Positions 1 to 12,537 of a stretch of DNA of 64,000 bases are shown one piece after another. The notes beneath the pieces were generated by a model. That model was not told the origin of the DNA. It worked only from the letters and a program-made list of their open reading frames with translations, and did not search any database. Position 1 is the stretch's first letter. Every line of letters begins with the position of its first letter. The stretch is from NCBI GenBank assembly GCA_010093685.1, contig MU006216.1, forward strand, positions 633,065 to 697,064, written 5' to 3'. Source of the stretch: Ophiobolus disseminans. Taxonomy: Eukaryota; Ascomycota; Dothideomycetes; Pleosporales; Phaeosphaeriaceae. The position numbers and the translations under genes were made by a program.

Positions 1-1920
1 TCAATGAGCCCGACGAACTGCAGAGCTATGAAGAGTTCTACATGCAGGTCAACCCTCTGCAGCTGGGCAATGACCAGGCGTCCAAGAGCAAGGACATCAA
101 GATCGATAGCTTTGATGTCTCCATGCCTGGTCTGCGTATCCTCACAGATAGTTCACTGACGTTAGCCTACGGCCGAAGATACGGTCTGGTCGGTCAGAAC
201 GGTATCGGTAAATCTACATTGCTTCGAGCTCTCGCTCGCCGTGAAGTCAACATCCCCACGCATATCTCTATTCTCCATGTAGAACAAGAGGTAAGACTTT
301 CTGCATTGTTTGAATGATATGCATTCTGATCTTGAATGCAGATTACGGGTGATGACACTCCGGCTCTACAAGCAGTACTGGATGCCGATGTATGGCGCAA
401 GCATCTCCTCAAGGAGCAAGATGTAAGTGCAAGCCGACAACACTTGTCGTTCCGTATCTGATCATTTTCCAGAAAATCACAAAAGAGTTGGCCGAGATCG
501 AAGCCGAACGTGCTACCATGGCAGATACCTCTGCCGACGCTGCACGACTGGACACACAACGTGAGGGTCTTGACACCACTCTCAGCGATGTACATTCCAA
601 GCTGGCCGAGATGGAGTCTGACAAGGCAGAGCCTCGAGCAGCTAGTATCTTGGCTGGTCTGGGGTTCTCCACCGAACGACAGCAGTTTGCGACCAAAACC
701 TTCTCCGGAGGATGGAGGATGAGATTGGCCCTGGCCCGAGCACTGTTCTGCGAGCCTGATTTGTTACTTCTTGACGAACCTTCCAACATGTTGGATGTAC
801 CGTCAATCACTTTCCTAGCAAATTACCTGCAGGACTATCCTAGCACTGTTCTGGTTGTGTCCCACGACAGAGCCTTCTTGAACGAAGTCGCCACCGACAT
901 CATCCACCAGCACTCGGAGCGACTCGACTACTACAAAGGCGGCAACTTCGACTCGTTCTACGCCACCAAGGAGGAGCGCCGGAAGACTGCAGCACGCGAG
1001 TACGAGAAGCAGATGGGCGAGCGCGCGCATTTGCAAGCTTTCATCGACAAGTTCAGGTACAATGCTGCAAAGTCTTCTGAGGCTCAGTCAAGGATCAAGA
1101 AACTCGAGCGCATGCCCGTACTTACTGCCCCAGAAGCAGAGTACACCGTTCACTTCAAGTTCCCGGAGGTGGAGAAGATGTCACCGCCTATCATTCAGAT
1201 GAGTGGTGTGACATTCGGCTACACCCCGAACAACATACTGCTCAAGAATGTTGACCTGGACGTACAGCTCGACTCTCGCATTGGTATTGTCGGTCCAAAC
1301 GGTGCGGGTAAGACGACGGCGTTGAAGTTACTGATCGGTGCACTTTCACCCACCACTGGTCTAATCACACAAAACCCTCGGCTTCGGGTGGGCTTCTTCG
1401 CACAACATCATGTTGATGCTCTAGACCTGAACGATAGCGCTGTTGGTTTTATGTCGAAGCAATACCATGGCAGGGCGGACGAGGAGTACCGCCGTCACCT
1501 AGGCGCGTTTGGTATCACGGGTATGACAGGTCTGCAAAAGATGGAACTCCTTTCTGGAGGTCAGAAATCACGCGTGGCCTTTGCCTGTCTGGCTCTACAG
1601 AACCCGCATATTCTCGTCCTCGATGAGCCTTCGAATCACTTGGACATTGAAGCCATGGACGCGCTGTCGGACGCGCTGAACAAGTTCCAAGGTGGTGTCC
1701 TGATGGTCAGTCACGACGTCACGATGCTGCAGAATGTGTGCACTAGCTTGTGGGTGTGCGACAACGGTATGTTTAGATGGACAGTCGGCTGCGTGTGAAA
1801 CACATACTAATTTAGGTGTCTACTCTAGGTACCATAGAGCATTTCGACGGCACGGTGAAAGACTACAAGCGCAGGATAACCGCCCAGGCAAACGATGCGG
1901 GCGTCGTGCGCAAGCATTAG
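1..1920 (+). CDS. GCN20: Gcn20-type ABC-F ATPase (3' part)
   Basis: Partial gene whose 5' end lies outside the window; reading frame enters at base 3. Exons: <1-290, 342-422, 473-1766, 1829-1920; introns of 50-62 nt, the last with a TACTAA branch site near 1805. Two ABC cassettes are visible. The first has Walker A GQNGIGKST, signature FSGGWRMRLA and Walker B LLLLDEPSNMLD. The second has Walker A GPNGAGKTT, signature LSGGQKSR and Walker B LVLDEPSNHLD. There are no membrane segments, as expected for ABC-F. Gcn20/ABCF3 proteins bind Gcn1 on ribosomes and help activate the kinase Gcn2 when amino acids are short. Both Walker B motifs carry DEPSN rather than DEPTN. Identification as Gcn20 rather than Arb1 rests on the overall run of residues (moderately sure); membership of ABC-F is certain. 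Confidence 0.88.
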
Positions 1921-2369
1921 CGTCGATCTACAGATCTGGCGTACCATGGCGCCGACGATGCTCCTCGCTGCAGTTTGTCAAGATAGAGTCTGGATGTCTC
2001 CGCCGGGAGTGGATACCACATGCAATATGACAATACGACTGCGACCATGTCCCGTATCCACCCTCGCAAGCGTGTTCTACAACCACGATTTGTCTGATGC
2101 TCACCGATGCAGGATACAATGCCGAAAGGGAAAGGTGCTGTGCGCGTGTAGCACATCATCACACTGGTGAACCTGCTCACGCTGCCAGCTTCGTCGCTGT
2201 GCACGAGCACTATGGGACAGCTGGGTCCCAGTGTTGGTCCAACTAAATGAAAACGTGCCGTGTCCAATGTTGCTGCGTATATTTCTGGTCCTGCCCATTG
2301 AGCAGGTGTTGTTGGCTGTTGTTGGCTGTCACGATGGCGGTGGGGAAGGCGCGCTAGGCCCGTCTCGCC
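1921..2369. other. Intergenic region GCN20 / Whi2-like gene
   Basis: No coding signal recognised. It should hold the GCN20 3' UTR and the promoter of the next gene. The sequence just before 2370 (cgcc before ATGG) is a good start context. Confidence 0.5.
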
Positions 2370-4214
2370 ATGGAAGCCATTGAGCTGCATGTACCAACCT
2401 CACAACACCGCACTCCGCTCCCTCCAGACGAACACAGCTCCGCAAGCAAACAATATTATCTGCCGCCGCCCTCTGCCCCGTCCAATGCGCTCTGCCGGCT
2501 CGTGAATTGCACGCGCACTCTCGCCAGCGGCTACTAGCGCCGTTGCCCCTTCGAGGCCCGCCAGCTGATTTCCCGTCTCCCACACAACACCGGCACCTTG
2601 TCGCGCTCGCATCCAAGCAGAGACGGTTTATCCGTAGTCACTCCTTTGCCTCTGTCCGCCAGCAACAGCGAGCGCCCCCGCCCGCCTTACACCGTCACGC
2701 CGCCCACGAGCATCGACGCAACGCTGAGTACCGCCAACGAGTCACCGCTCCCCCCTCCTTTCTCCTCCCTCTACTTCCCGTCTCGAGATACCCACGAGCC
2801 GCGCAACAAGCCCGGCGCGCCCCGAGACCACGAGTCCCCGCCTGCGTTTGCCGCCGCGCCGCGCTTCACCGAGTCCTCGTCGTCGGCTGCCGCGACTGCC
2901 GTTGCTGAGACCAAGGCCGCCCTCCCACGCGACACCAAACACGGCGCCCCCAGGAAGGACATCGACGACGGAGAACCCCCGCCGCCTTACAGTGAAGGAT
3001 CCAGCCCGCTAGATTCGTTTACATACGTCATGGCGTCCGCAGGAGGTCCCGCGAGCATCATCACGCAGGTGTCGCAGTCGAGTGCAGGACCACCGATCAA
3101 CACGCTGGGCGGATCCGACGAGAACATTACGCTCGAGCTGAGGTATGCTGCGGCCCCCTCTGATCAGGCGAAGCGAGGCTAACAGCGATTGCAGGGGAAC
3201 GCGCTTCACACTCTCGAGAGATGAACTCCTGACACTCCCTGAATTCGTCCTTTTGTCTCTCTTTCCCAATGGGCTCCTTCCAGATGGTCACATGAACTCC
3301 TACCACGATGGAGATGTCTATCCAGTCGACGTTGGTAATCCCAATTCCCCTTCCCTGCCCCCTCCCCCTCCTGGTCTAGCTGTTGGAAACACGGCTAAGA
3401 TCATGTACCACCTCTCCAATCCTGAAATATATTTATCTGACAGAACCTATCAATCACAGTACGATCCCAATTCCCTACAATACATGCTGGAGTTCTTCCG
3501 CACCGTAGCCCAGACAATTCCGGCGTCGCCCCCGTCGCCTACCGCAGCCCCGGACCACCCTGCCGAAGCCGTGCCAATTGAACCCATGCATGGATCCGCC
3601 AGGGACATGCTGCAGGATCGAGCCGGCATAATAGTACTTCGCGAGGATCTCGACTTCTACGCAATCCCGCCATACCGCGATATCACGCAGCACGAGATGA
3701 TCGAGGTTAAGCGAGCTGCGGGAGAGGCTCTGCTGAGACAGGACGGTATTTTCTCTGGCCTCAGGAAGAGTGAGGAGCCAGGAACAACGGAGCAGCATCT
3801 TATCGAGATGTTGACTGCGGGGTATGTACAGCCTGCCTCTGACCTTGAATCTCATATTGACCATTTTGAGCAGCGGCTTCAACCACGATGACCGATGGGG
3901 GCACCGTGCCGGCGAGCCGAACAAGGCTGTCATCTGCAGTATCGCGCTTGCACGCCTTAGGACCGACATTAAAGGCAACGATCTCGCGAACAGCAACGCC
4001 GTCGGAATGGCGCAGAAGTTGCTTCTCTTCTGGAGGAAACCCGCTCGCCGCTGCTGGTGGGAGGGCGTCGAGCTTGACAACGTCAGAGGTGTCGAGGGAA
4101 AACTGAAGGTGTGGATAAGGCGGGTGTGGACGTTGGAGATGGTATGCTACTGACCCCAAAACCACATGACTGGCTTGTACTAACCTGATTCAGAGCGTCA
4201 TTGGCCTTCGCTGA
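2370..4214 (+). CDS. Whi2-like BTB/POZ-fold protein
   Basis: Proposed exons: 2370-2501, 2565-3142, 3195-3330, 3460-3821, 3874-4141, 4194-4214, giving 498 aa. The N-terminal third is Pro/Ser-rich and disordered. A BTB/KCTD-like core follows, beginning RFTLSRDELLTLPE and continuing LLSLFPNGLLPDGH and, after an intron, YDPNSLQYMLEFFR. The most distal part (IRRVWTLEMSVIGLR) is short and basic. Yeast Whi2 works with Psr phosphatases in general stress and amino-acid signalling; transfer of that role is inference. The start was placed at ATG 2370 because the reading frame that contains the core has no ATG before the BTB domain; a 63-nt intron (2502-2564, gtgaat..ccag) joins the two in phase 0. Intron 3331-3459 is 129 nt, stop-free and a multiple of three, so an unspliced read-through frame also exists. 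The intron at 3822 ends in a tandem acceptor (gag/cag). Confidence 0.65.
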
Positions 4215-6158
4215 GCCCCGCCGTTGTCTCGTTTATTTGTCTCTCACTACCTGATTACTCACTTGCCATTGACAGTGCTACCATCTTTGGCCGCCTCTAA
4301 AGCACTGTGATGGCACGTGTGTATGTATGTCTGTTCTTCTACACTGTCTTTTGATACCTCGCTGCATTGCTAGCAATGTACATGTCAGTGTTATCCATAG
4401 CGTTGCGTTGGCAAAAGCGTTTTTCATTCAACATATTGTTTCCCTTTTCCCCTCCGACAGTCAGGTGGTCATCCGACGAGGTTCCTTTACAAATTAGAGG
4501 ACGTACATATGCTTTGTATAGCAGGGCCAGCAGCGGGCGGAATCATCTAGGAGCTAGCAGTAGCAGTCGCAGTATTAGTAAATTGTAATATTCTTTCTCT
4601 TTGGAACGTGGATGATACTTCGCCCCAGGACTTCATCGCCCCTGTAGAAGTTTTCGTACAGTAGTCTAACCTTGCGTCCCGCCCCTTGCATATATCCTCT
4701 TCTCGTCCCTTCTCCACCAAAGCACGCCACCGTACCAGTATTCAACGGCATGGCGCGCGTGGCGTTGCCAATGCATGTGTCTCCACTCTCAAGCACATGT
4801 CGTGACCCTGTTGAGCTGGCCTCCTTGCCCTTGGACCGGGCGCCTGGTATCCACGACAGCGAGGCTTTTGCGGCTGTAAATTTTTCTGAAACATCGGGGC
4901 TGTGCACGGGTAGGTACCTGCGTTGATGTTGCGTTGCGGTGCGTTTGGGATTGGGTGGGTCCAATACAGATCTGTGGGTGTTGTGGGACGGTGGGAGGGG
5001 AGGGGTGAGGGGATGAGGGTGGAAGCTGGGATGGGGAGGAGAAATGGGATGGGAGCGGTGTGTGATGTGTTTGATTTTACGTTTGCAAAAAAGTTGTGGT
5101 GTGTTATTGAAGCTGGAGAATCTGGGACCTTTCTTTAGGGAGGATAGTATACCTCGCTTCCAATCTTAATTCCAATACCTCACATCACCGTCTCAACCTC
5201 CCATCCGCCCCTCCCCGCCAGACACCCCGTCCCTCCGTGCGACACCCCCTCGCCATTCGGGTAGCCATGCATCTCCCCCGCCCCGTCTCCCCAGCAACGA
5301 CGTAGCATGAATCAGCAAGGCCCGTCACGCAACGTCGTCACGAAAGGTCGAGGTAACAGAAAGCGTGGGGCTCATCAGGCTCGAAGGAAGGACAGCAGTG
5401 ACTTTGACAGCACGGGCCGGTGCGTGTACATGATGGATGCCCGAGCGGGAAGTTTTTCGATGGAGGCTTGCAGCGGGGACGGGAACGGACGACGCAGAGG
5501 GGTGGAGGTGGAGTGGAGTATGTGTTATGCGAGGCACTTGTCCAAAGAAGTTTACTTGAGAAGCGATGTTCGGACAAGTGTGGGGAGTGGGTGCAAGGCG
5601 GTACAGTTTGGGCTCGGGGTGGATACCTGCATACGTCAATGTCAGATAGGGTGAGACCAGTATATTCTGCATATGCACACGCATGCAGCAAGTGATGCTC
5701 AGCGGAGGAGATGGTTATGGTTCTGCAGATGTCAACCGCAACTTCCTGCGCTGATGTGGTGCGAGGTAGGAACGGAGTACGCCGCTGTCAGTCGGACAAT
5801 GACGAAGCTATCGCTATTTGAGTCAACATCAAGCGGGAAGATCAAAGTGATACGAGCCAAAGCCCGAGGTGCTGTTTGATTCTTAGGTCCTCTTTATTGT
5901 AGACCGTTGCTATATGCTGCTCTGCTCTAGAATTGCAGATAACTCTTCCCTTCTTACATTAGGGTATCATCTCTATGCTTGATCATGGTTGAAAGATCAA
6001 GGAGATGATATGCAGACCAACGCCTTTTGAACGACCAAACCCCGCCGAGTCCCAGACTCGATGCTATGCCGTTGAAGACAAGAACTTTTCAGTAGGGTAT
6101 CATCCTTGTTCGTAACGTCGTGTTGAAACTTCCCGCGCCTATGCAAATATAAACAAAT
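4215..6158. other. Long intergenic region, no gene recognised
   Basis: About 1.9 kb between two convergent genes. Short open frames occur on both strands (for example 5307-5654 +) but none resembles a known protein or shows a convincing exon pattern. A strongly C/T-rich block at about 5160-5300 resembles the pyrimidine tracts of fungal core promoters and could mark a non-coding or very short transcript running rightward. The remainder is probably 3' UTR of both neighbours. Confidence 0.4.
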
Positions 6159-7557
6159 CTAATAACGGTAGATGTCGCTCTTGAAGGGACCCTCGACGGG
6201 CAGACCGAGGTACTCGGCCTGGACGTCGCTGAGCTTGGAGAGCTCGACGTTGACGTGGGAGAGATGGAGGAGGGCGACCTGCTCATCAAGGATCTTGGGC
6301 AGGACGTAGACACCGACATCGAGCTTGCCGGTCTTGCCGAACTCGATGTACTTGTTGCCGAACGCCTCATCAGAGGCCTTGTACAGCATGATCTGAGCAA
6401 GGACCTGGTTGGTGAAAGAGCAGGACATGACGAAGGAAGAGTGACCGGTGGCACATCCTAGGTTGACGAGACGGCCCTCGGCGAGGAGGATGATGTGACG
6501 GCCACTGGGCATCAGGTAACGATCGACCTGGGGCTTGATGTTAGACACAGATTTGGCGTTCTTCTTGAGCCACGCAACATCAATTTCGATATCGAAGTGA
6601 CCGATGTTGCAGACAATGGCGTCGTTGGGCATAGCCTCGAAGTGGGTGCCGGTAAGAATGTCACGGCAGCCGGTGGTGGTGACAAAGATCTGACCCTGAG
6701 GAGCAGCCTTCTCCATGGTGGTGACCTGGAAGCCGGAGACAGCAGCCTGAAGAGCGTTGATGGGATCAATCTCAGTGACGATGACACGGGCACCCATGCT
6801 GTGGAGAGCCTGGGCACAGCCCTTGCCGACGTCACCGAAACCAGCGACAACGGCGACCTTGCCAGCGATCATGACATCGGTGGCACGCTTGATACCGTCA
6901 ACGAGCGACTCACGGCAGCCGTACAGGTTGTCGAACTTGGACTTTGTGACGGAGTCGTTGACGTTGATGGCGGGGATGAGGAGGCCCTTGCCCTTGAGCA
7001 TGCGGTAGAGGTGGTGCACGCCGGTGGTGGTCTCCTCGGACACGCCGTAGCAGTCCTTGAGCATCTCGGGGTACTTCTTGTGGACGAGGGCAGTCAGGTC
7101 ACCGCCGTCGTCGAGGATCAAGTTCAGGCTCTTGCCGTCCTTGAAGGCGGTGAGCTGCTGCTCGAGGCACCACTCGTACTCCTCCTCGGTCTCGCCCTTC
7201 CACGCAAAGACGGGGACACCAGCGGCGGCAATGGCAGCAGCGGCGTGGTCTTGGGTGGAGAAGATGTTGCACGACGTCCAGGTAAGCTCAGCACCGAGGG
7301 ATGTGAGGGTCTCGATGAGGACGGCGGTCTGGATGGCTGTGCGGGTGTCAGCGCGGCTCACGTGCAACCACGACGCTCAACATACTCATGTGCAAGCAAC
7401 CGGCAATGCGGGCGCCCTTGAGAGGCTGGTCCTCGGCGTACTTCTCGCGAGTGGCCATGAGACCGGGCATCTCGTTCTCGGCGAGCTCAATCTCGCGGCG
7501 ACCGAAGGCCGCGAGACTGATGTCGGCGACCTTGTGCTTGTGTGCGGGTGCGGACAT
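6159..7557 (-). CDS. SAH1: S-adenosyl-L-homocysteine hydrolase
   Basis: Exons complement(7386-7557) and complement(6159-7336), one 49-nt intron, 449 aa, the family's usual length. It hydrolyses S-adenosylhomocysteine reversibly to adenosine and homocysteine in the cytosol and so relieves product inhibition of SAM-dependent methyltransferases. Visible landmarks: N-terminal MSAPAHKHKVADISLAAFGR, substrate region TSCNIFSTQDHAAAA, the catalytic stretch with INVNDSVTKSKFDN, the NAD-binding GFGDVGKG loop, and the conserved C-terminus ending FKSDIYRY. The intron falls just after GCLHM and rejoins at TIQTAVLIETL, restoring the universally conserved block. Codon use is strongly biased to C/G-ending codons, as in highly expressed fungal genes. 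A long open frame on the opposite strand is a shadow of that bias. Confidence 0.97.
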
Positions 7558-9769
7558 GATGGCGGCTGTGGAGAGGATTGGGTGATTGATTGGGGGGTGT
7601 AGTGGTGGAGGAAGGAGGGAGGGTGAGATGGAGAATGTTGGGGAGGGCGTGTTGACTTTTCAATGCTTCGTCTGCCCCACTACAAAACCCCCGCCGCCGA
7701 ACCCTTCCTGTCGGCGATTGGCTCACCGTGTCAGCGCTTTCACCGCTAACCCACCACCAACCCCGAGTGCCATCTGCCGTGTCTTCTGTGCACATGCACT
7801 CGCTCTTCGTCCCGTCCAGGTAGGCTCTATCGTCAATGACGCCGACATCATTTTGATCCCTTTTTTAAGTCGTGGAGGGTTGAGGCCGCAATCAAGTACC
7901 GTCTCGAGCACCCCGGTACAGGAACATGTGAACCCCGACAATGTCTCCGAACGTACTACGGAGTCCGACAGGGAAGCTCTGCATGTCTCTGTTGCAACAT
8001 GTTCGGTAGTACTAGTCTACGTGTCTAGACGATTACTTGCACTACAACTTGTCATCAATTCTCCCGTCCTTCCATCGCGTTGATCTGCATTCCTCCAACA
8101 ATTTTCTATCAAGGCTTGGCCGAAGAAGAGTAATGACATTCAATTACTTAGAGACTTGGAGACCTGGAGGAGTAAACCGACATCTCTTTATATCAACCAA
8201 GTGTCGCAAGAATTGATATGCTGCTGTAAAAAGCAGAAGTAGAAACAGCCAGGATGTATGCAACCAGCTTTCTCAATCCAATAAACGCCATCACTGGTTC
8301 AAGTCCACACGTTCGAGTTTGGTGGAAGGGTAACATGGCGTGTCGAGAGCTTAAAGCCACCTTTGAGGCGAACAGGGAATGTTCTCAATCAAAGACCAGC
8401 TTCAACATCTGAAACGAGAAGACATGAGAAAGACCATGGTAACAGAAATAATACACTCTACGCTCAAGCCTGGATGTATCCTGGTGTTGGTTGGCATCTT
8501 GTACTTCTTTCGTGGGAGTCGATTCAGCCACCATATGAGGCGGTCTACCTTGTCCGACACCTTTCAACCCTCTAAAGAGGAGACCTAAAGAGGAGCAGTC
8601 GGTTACATCTATTTATTTTGACTTACGTCCTCGATCGGAGCATGAACCCAACAGCACTCACTTCGTGCCCAGAAATCATGTACTTGACACGACTTGGTCC
8701 GGTTTACAGTATCCACGTACCTAAATCGAGCGACACTGAATTCGTTGGCAGTTTCACAGCTCCGAGTTCTTCTGCAACAGAGATATAGACGCTCGCATTG
8801 TTCGTGTTGGAGTGCGTGTGAAACGAGATTGAGGGTGCGGCTGAGCCTCGCGCGCTTCCTAATCGCTAGATGCCCCGCCAGTTTATTAACGCCAATGAAC
8901 GGGGACGGTCCATAGCCGACATCGCTAGCAGGCACATGAGCTTGTTCCAGAAAAGCAAATGGGTCACCACCCATTGCTCGCGAGCGCTGGACAGAGGGTT
9001 TCACTAAGCGCTTCCGTGCTGCCCTTGTGGCTCGGGGTGCGCAACCGTGAGATGCGAACAGTAGGAGTCTTGTAGCTGATGATTTGCAATAGTCGCGTGC
9101 TGTTGGAAACGGGCGGTTGATAAGGCTGACATTGCAAAGTCTAGGTCTCCCGCCCTATCGCCTGAAACGGAAAGAGCTGTAGGCATCCCAGCAGTGACAC
9201 CAAATTTAGAGTGCCCCTCCTCCGAAGACAGACACACCGCGGACGCTGCACGCCCAAAGACTGCCAAAGAGAGGCACCAGATGGCGAGCACTGCACACCG
9301 CTATCTGCTGCAGAGCAACGTCTTTGAGGAAGACTGCGACGTGGACATGTGCCCCGCCACTGACCCTGTCTCGCACATGGATTGCTGCACGGTGCTAGTT
9401 CACCAGACCGGTCTTCAGCCCCAAGCGGGAGCTGCCTGAATGACTAGCTCATCGTGGACGCCTTTTGGCCCCCAAGGACGGCGGCAGCTAGAGTTCTTTC
9501 AAATGCCCTGGCCGTCGCATTTTCCAGCCCTTTCTTCCTGGTTTCTTACGTTACCTGCTGCTGTGTGCGTTGTGTCAGACTGCTTGTGCCGCCCCCCAGC
9601 AACCCAATATCACCCCGCCCTCGCCCACTTCGCAACTGAGACAGGCTCACTCAGTTCTGAACACTGATTACTTCTGACTCTGACCTTCTGACTGCTTTGA
9701 AAACACCTAGCTGTGCTTCTGCAGTTTTTTTCGCGAGCCCAATATCCTACTTCAAATCCTACATCCACC
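7558..9769. other. Divergent intergenic region SAH1 / coiled-coil gene
   Basis: About 2.2 kb. Contains the promoters of both flanking genes; the part next to SAH1 has several ATTGG/ATTGAT motifs. Small open frames at 7586-8083 and 8609-9004 have no recognisable domains and no consistent exon pattern, so no gene is called. Confidence 0.4.
7717..7721 (-). promoter_or_regulatory. CCAAT box upstream of SAH1
   Basis: ATTGG on the plus strand reads CCAAT towards the SAH1 start, about 160 bases upstream of its ATG. This is a usual distance for a CCAAT (Hap/CBC) element in filamentous fungi. A match of five bases is weak evidence by itself. Confidence 0.3.
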
Positions 9770-11909
9770 ATGGGCTCCCCAGACGAGTGGGACTACAGGT
9801 CCGGCGACGACGAGTGGTACAGCTCAAAGTCCAAGTCCAAGTACACTGCCCGCCATATCCATCGCGACGAAGCACCACGACCACCGCCACGCAAAGCCCG
9901 CAACGACGATGACTACCGTCCCGATTATGGTCGCCGAACGAGTGAGTTTCTGGCCCCAGAGGTCCACTACACTACCAGCCTCCACCGTACCCGCTCACAA
10001 GGTCAAGCGCCAGCTCCCAATGTGACCATCTACAATACCTCGCGCATGGACAACGAAAGCAGTCCTAATGTGCGCACCGACCACCGAGATATCAGCTCGG
10101 ATCGTGGTCGCCAAGGCCAAACCCGCAGGATGCCCGGCGAGTGGGGCATTGAAGATCAAATTGCTGAGCTTCGACTGGAGATGAAGACAGATGCACGTGC
10201 ACGCTCTCGCTCTAGGCACGACCATCATCACCATGAGCACTCCAGGTCCCCCCACCGTGCTGATCCTCGTGATTATGAGGACAAAATCCAGTTGACCCTT
10301 GCCCAACAACAACTCAAGGAAGCCAAAGATAAGATTGAGAGAGAACGCCGTGAGGATGAGATCGAGAGGCGCGAGGACCTGCTCCGTCGCAAGCTCGAGA
10401 TCAAATACATCAAAGACAGAGCTGAGCGCGAGGCCGAGGAAGATCGCATCAAGTCCTCTGAAGACCGCCTCAAGCGTGAATGGGAGCTGAAGCGCGAGAG
10501 AGAAGAGCGAGACCGTGACCAGCGAGCTCGCGATGAAAAGGAACGTGAGAAGCGTATCATTGCAGAGAATAGGGCGAGCATGTCCCGAGAGCAGAGAGAA
10601 AGGGAAGAAGAACGTGACAGGGTCGTTGCCCAGATCGAGAGGGAAAAGAAACAGCAAGAAGAAGAGCGTAAGCGGTTGCTTGCTGAGAACAGGGCGAGTA
10701 TGTCCCGAGAGCAGAGAGAAAGGGAAGAAGAGCGTGACAGAGTCATTGCTGAGATCGAGAAGGAAAAGAGACAGCAAGAAGAAGATCGTAGGCGACTCCT
10801 CGCTGATCAGAGGGCCAAGATCGCCAGGGAAAAGAAGGAGAAGGATGAGGAGCGCGAAATAATGCTGGCCGAAATGGACAAGGAAAAGAGGGAAGCTGAA
10901 GCACGCCGCAAGCACATCATCGAGGAGCAGACAATCCGGATGGAGAAGGAGAAGAGGGAAGCTGAAGCACGCCGCAAGCAGATCATCGACGAGCAAACAG
11001 CCAAAATGCAGCAAGAAGCCCAGAAGAAGGCTGACGAAGCAAAGGCTATGGAAGAGGAGCGCAAGAGAATCATCATTGAGAACGAAGCCAAGATCGCCAA
11101 ACAAGAAAGGGAGGCCAAAGAGGCTCAAATGCGCGCCGTCGACGACTACAACAAGAAGAAGGCCAAGGAGGAGAAAGAGGCCAAGGAAGAGCGTGATCGC
11201 ATCGTCTTCGAGTATGAGCGCAAGAAGGTCATGGATGCCGAGCAAGCCAAGAAGCAGCGCGAAGAGCTGATCATGCAGCTGAAGATTGAAGAAGAGAAGA
11301 AGAAGGACAAGGACAGGCTGGAGTACGAAGCCTTCCTGCAAAAGCAAAAGGCAAAGGACGAGGAAGAGAAGGCGAAGAAGAAGGCGCAGGAAGAGGAGCT
11401 CGAGAGGGCTATGCGTGACCGTCTGTCCCACTTTGGCTTCCAGGATAACCAGATCCAGGCACTGGTCCATCCGGAGAAGGCAAAGGAATTGCAGCAGGGT
11501 ATGACACCAAGCAACCCCTTGCGCATCGCACCGCAACCCACATTTGCGAAGATTCACAGGAACCATTTGGACATCGAGACACTGCATTACTACGACATCC
11601 CGTACGAGTACGATGCGGTAAGTTTTTACATTCTCACTACCAAGCCCATATGCTAATGATATACTACAGGATCCCAGCTATGTCATCGTCTTGCGCGAGA
11701 TGAGTCAACGCGAGACCGAAGTTCTCTTCGAGCACACCCGCCGTCTACGTTCCCACCACGGCGACCGCTTGTTCATCGAGGCAGAGAGCCGCGACCGCAA
11801 GGGCAAGAAGGAATACGCGTTTGTGCGCAAGCCGTCGAGGTCACGATCGCGCAGTGATGTGGGTCGTGGGGATCGCAAGAAGGTCGTCACGCTCAGAGAC
11901 ATGTGGTAG
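9770..11909 (+). CDS. Repeat-rich charged coiled-coil protein
   Basis: Exons 9770-11617 and 11670-11909, 695 aa. The start is the ATG in ccaccATGG context. Residues 1-180 are Arg/His/Pro-rich and disordered; about 180-560 form one long Glu/Lys/Arg coiled coil; the C-terminus is a compact conserved-looking segment (THE run from MRDRLSHFGFQ through LRIAPQPTF, then a piece ending YDIPYEYDADPSYVIVLRE). The intron splits this C-terminal domain cleanly (YDA|DPSY). Within the coil, two 40-residue repeats (bases 10568 and 10688 onward, both with RASMSREQREREEERDRV) and two 22-residue repeats (from 10891 and 10957, EAEARRK) are visible at DNA level. I recognise the style of a Pezizomycotina-specific family with a conserved C-terminal segment but not a function; trichohyalin-like similarity would be compositional only. 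Confidence 0.8.
10568..10807 (+). repeat. Tandem 120-bp coding repeat
   Basis: Two near-identical 120-base units start at 10568 and 10688 inside the coiled-coil gene, each encoding 40 residues beginning RASMSREQRE. A second tandem pair with a 66-base period starts at 10891 and 10957. The first pair is nearly unchanged at DNA level, pointing to recent unequal exchange or slippage. Confidence 0.75.
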
Positions 11910-12537
11910 AGGATGTGATTTCAGCACACTTTGTTATTTTCATTGGATACCTGTTGGTTGATTAGGGCTGTTGGATGGGAGTTTTCGCTGTATTCTTATC
12001 ACATAGTGTAACCGTCTCTCAACTCTCCCATATCGAACCTCGTCTTGGGTAATCGGACTATGCGCCTCCTTTTCACTCGCAAAGGCTCTTGGATTTGGAC
12101 ACGATAGTTTATTATTCAAATGACATATTCATGATCTCCACCCATCCTCCTTCCCTGCACCCGTACTACCTGAGACGTACGACGCTAGGCACTGCATCTC
12201 AACAGCAGCACAGCTCTTCACCGGTCATGCACCACATCGCACGCACTCGCCACTGACGACATGTTTTGATTACGGTGCGGGGGTCTTCAGCTCCGATGCG
12301 GCATGGCAAATCTCTCCAACAACACTGCTTACAATATCAAGGTGAGTTGATGGAAAGAGACGGTTCACGTGCGTGTTGCGCGGTCCTGTGATTACGTGGG
12401 GGACCGGCCCGCAACGAGCCTCGGCTTTTGGATCACGGAATGGCTTGTCTGTCGCCGCATGCAAACGCCAACTATCTTTCAGTCTTCAGTCTTCATTCTT
12501 AGTATGCGGTGATACCCAATTTTTCTGTTCTTTAGCC
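11910..12537. other. Intergenic region
   Basis: 3' UTR of the coiled-coil gene and promoter of PEX20. No gene recognised; the short opposite-strand frame at 12270-12464 has no support. Confidence 0.45.

Noticed and set aside
5307..5654. ATG-initiated 115-codon frame after a C/T-rich tract
   Set aside because: Promoter-like tract is suggestive, but the peptide shows no domain and ends without exon signals; left as intergenic.
6495..7421. 308-codon open frame on the plus strand opposite SAH1
   Set aside because: Antisense shadow of a gene with strong codon bias; sequence is low-complexity Val/Asp/Gly-rich with no domain.
9995..11587. 530-codon open frame on the minus strand opposite the coiled-coil gene
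   Set aside because: Complement of GAG/AAG-rich codons reads as Leu/Phe runs; a composition artefact.
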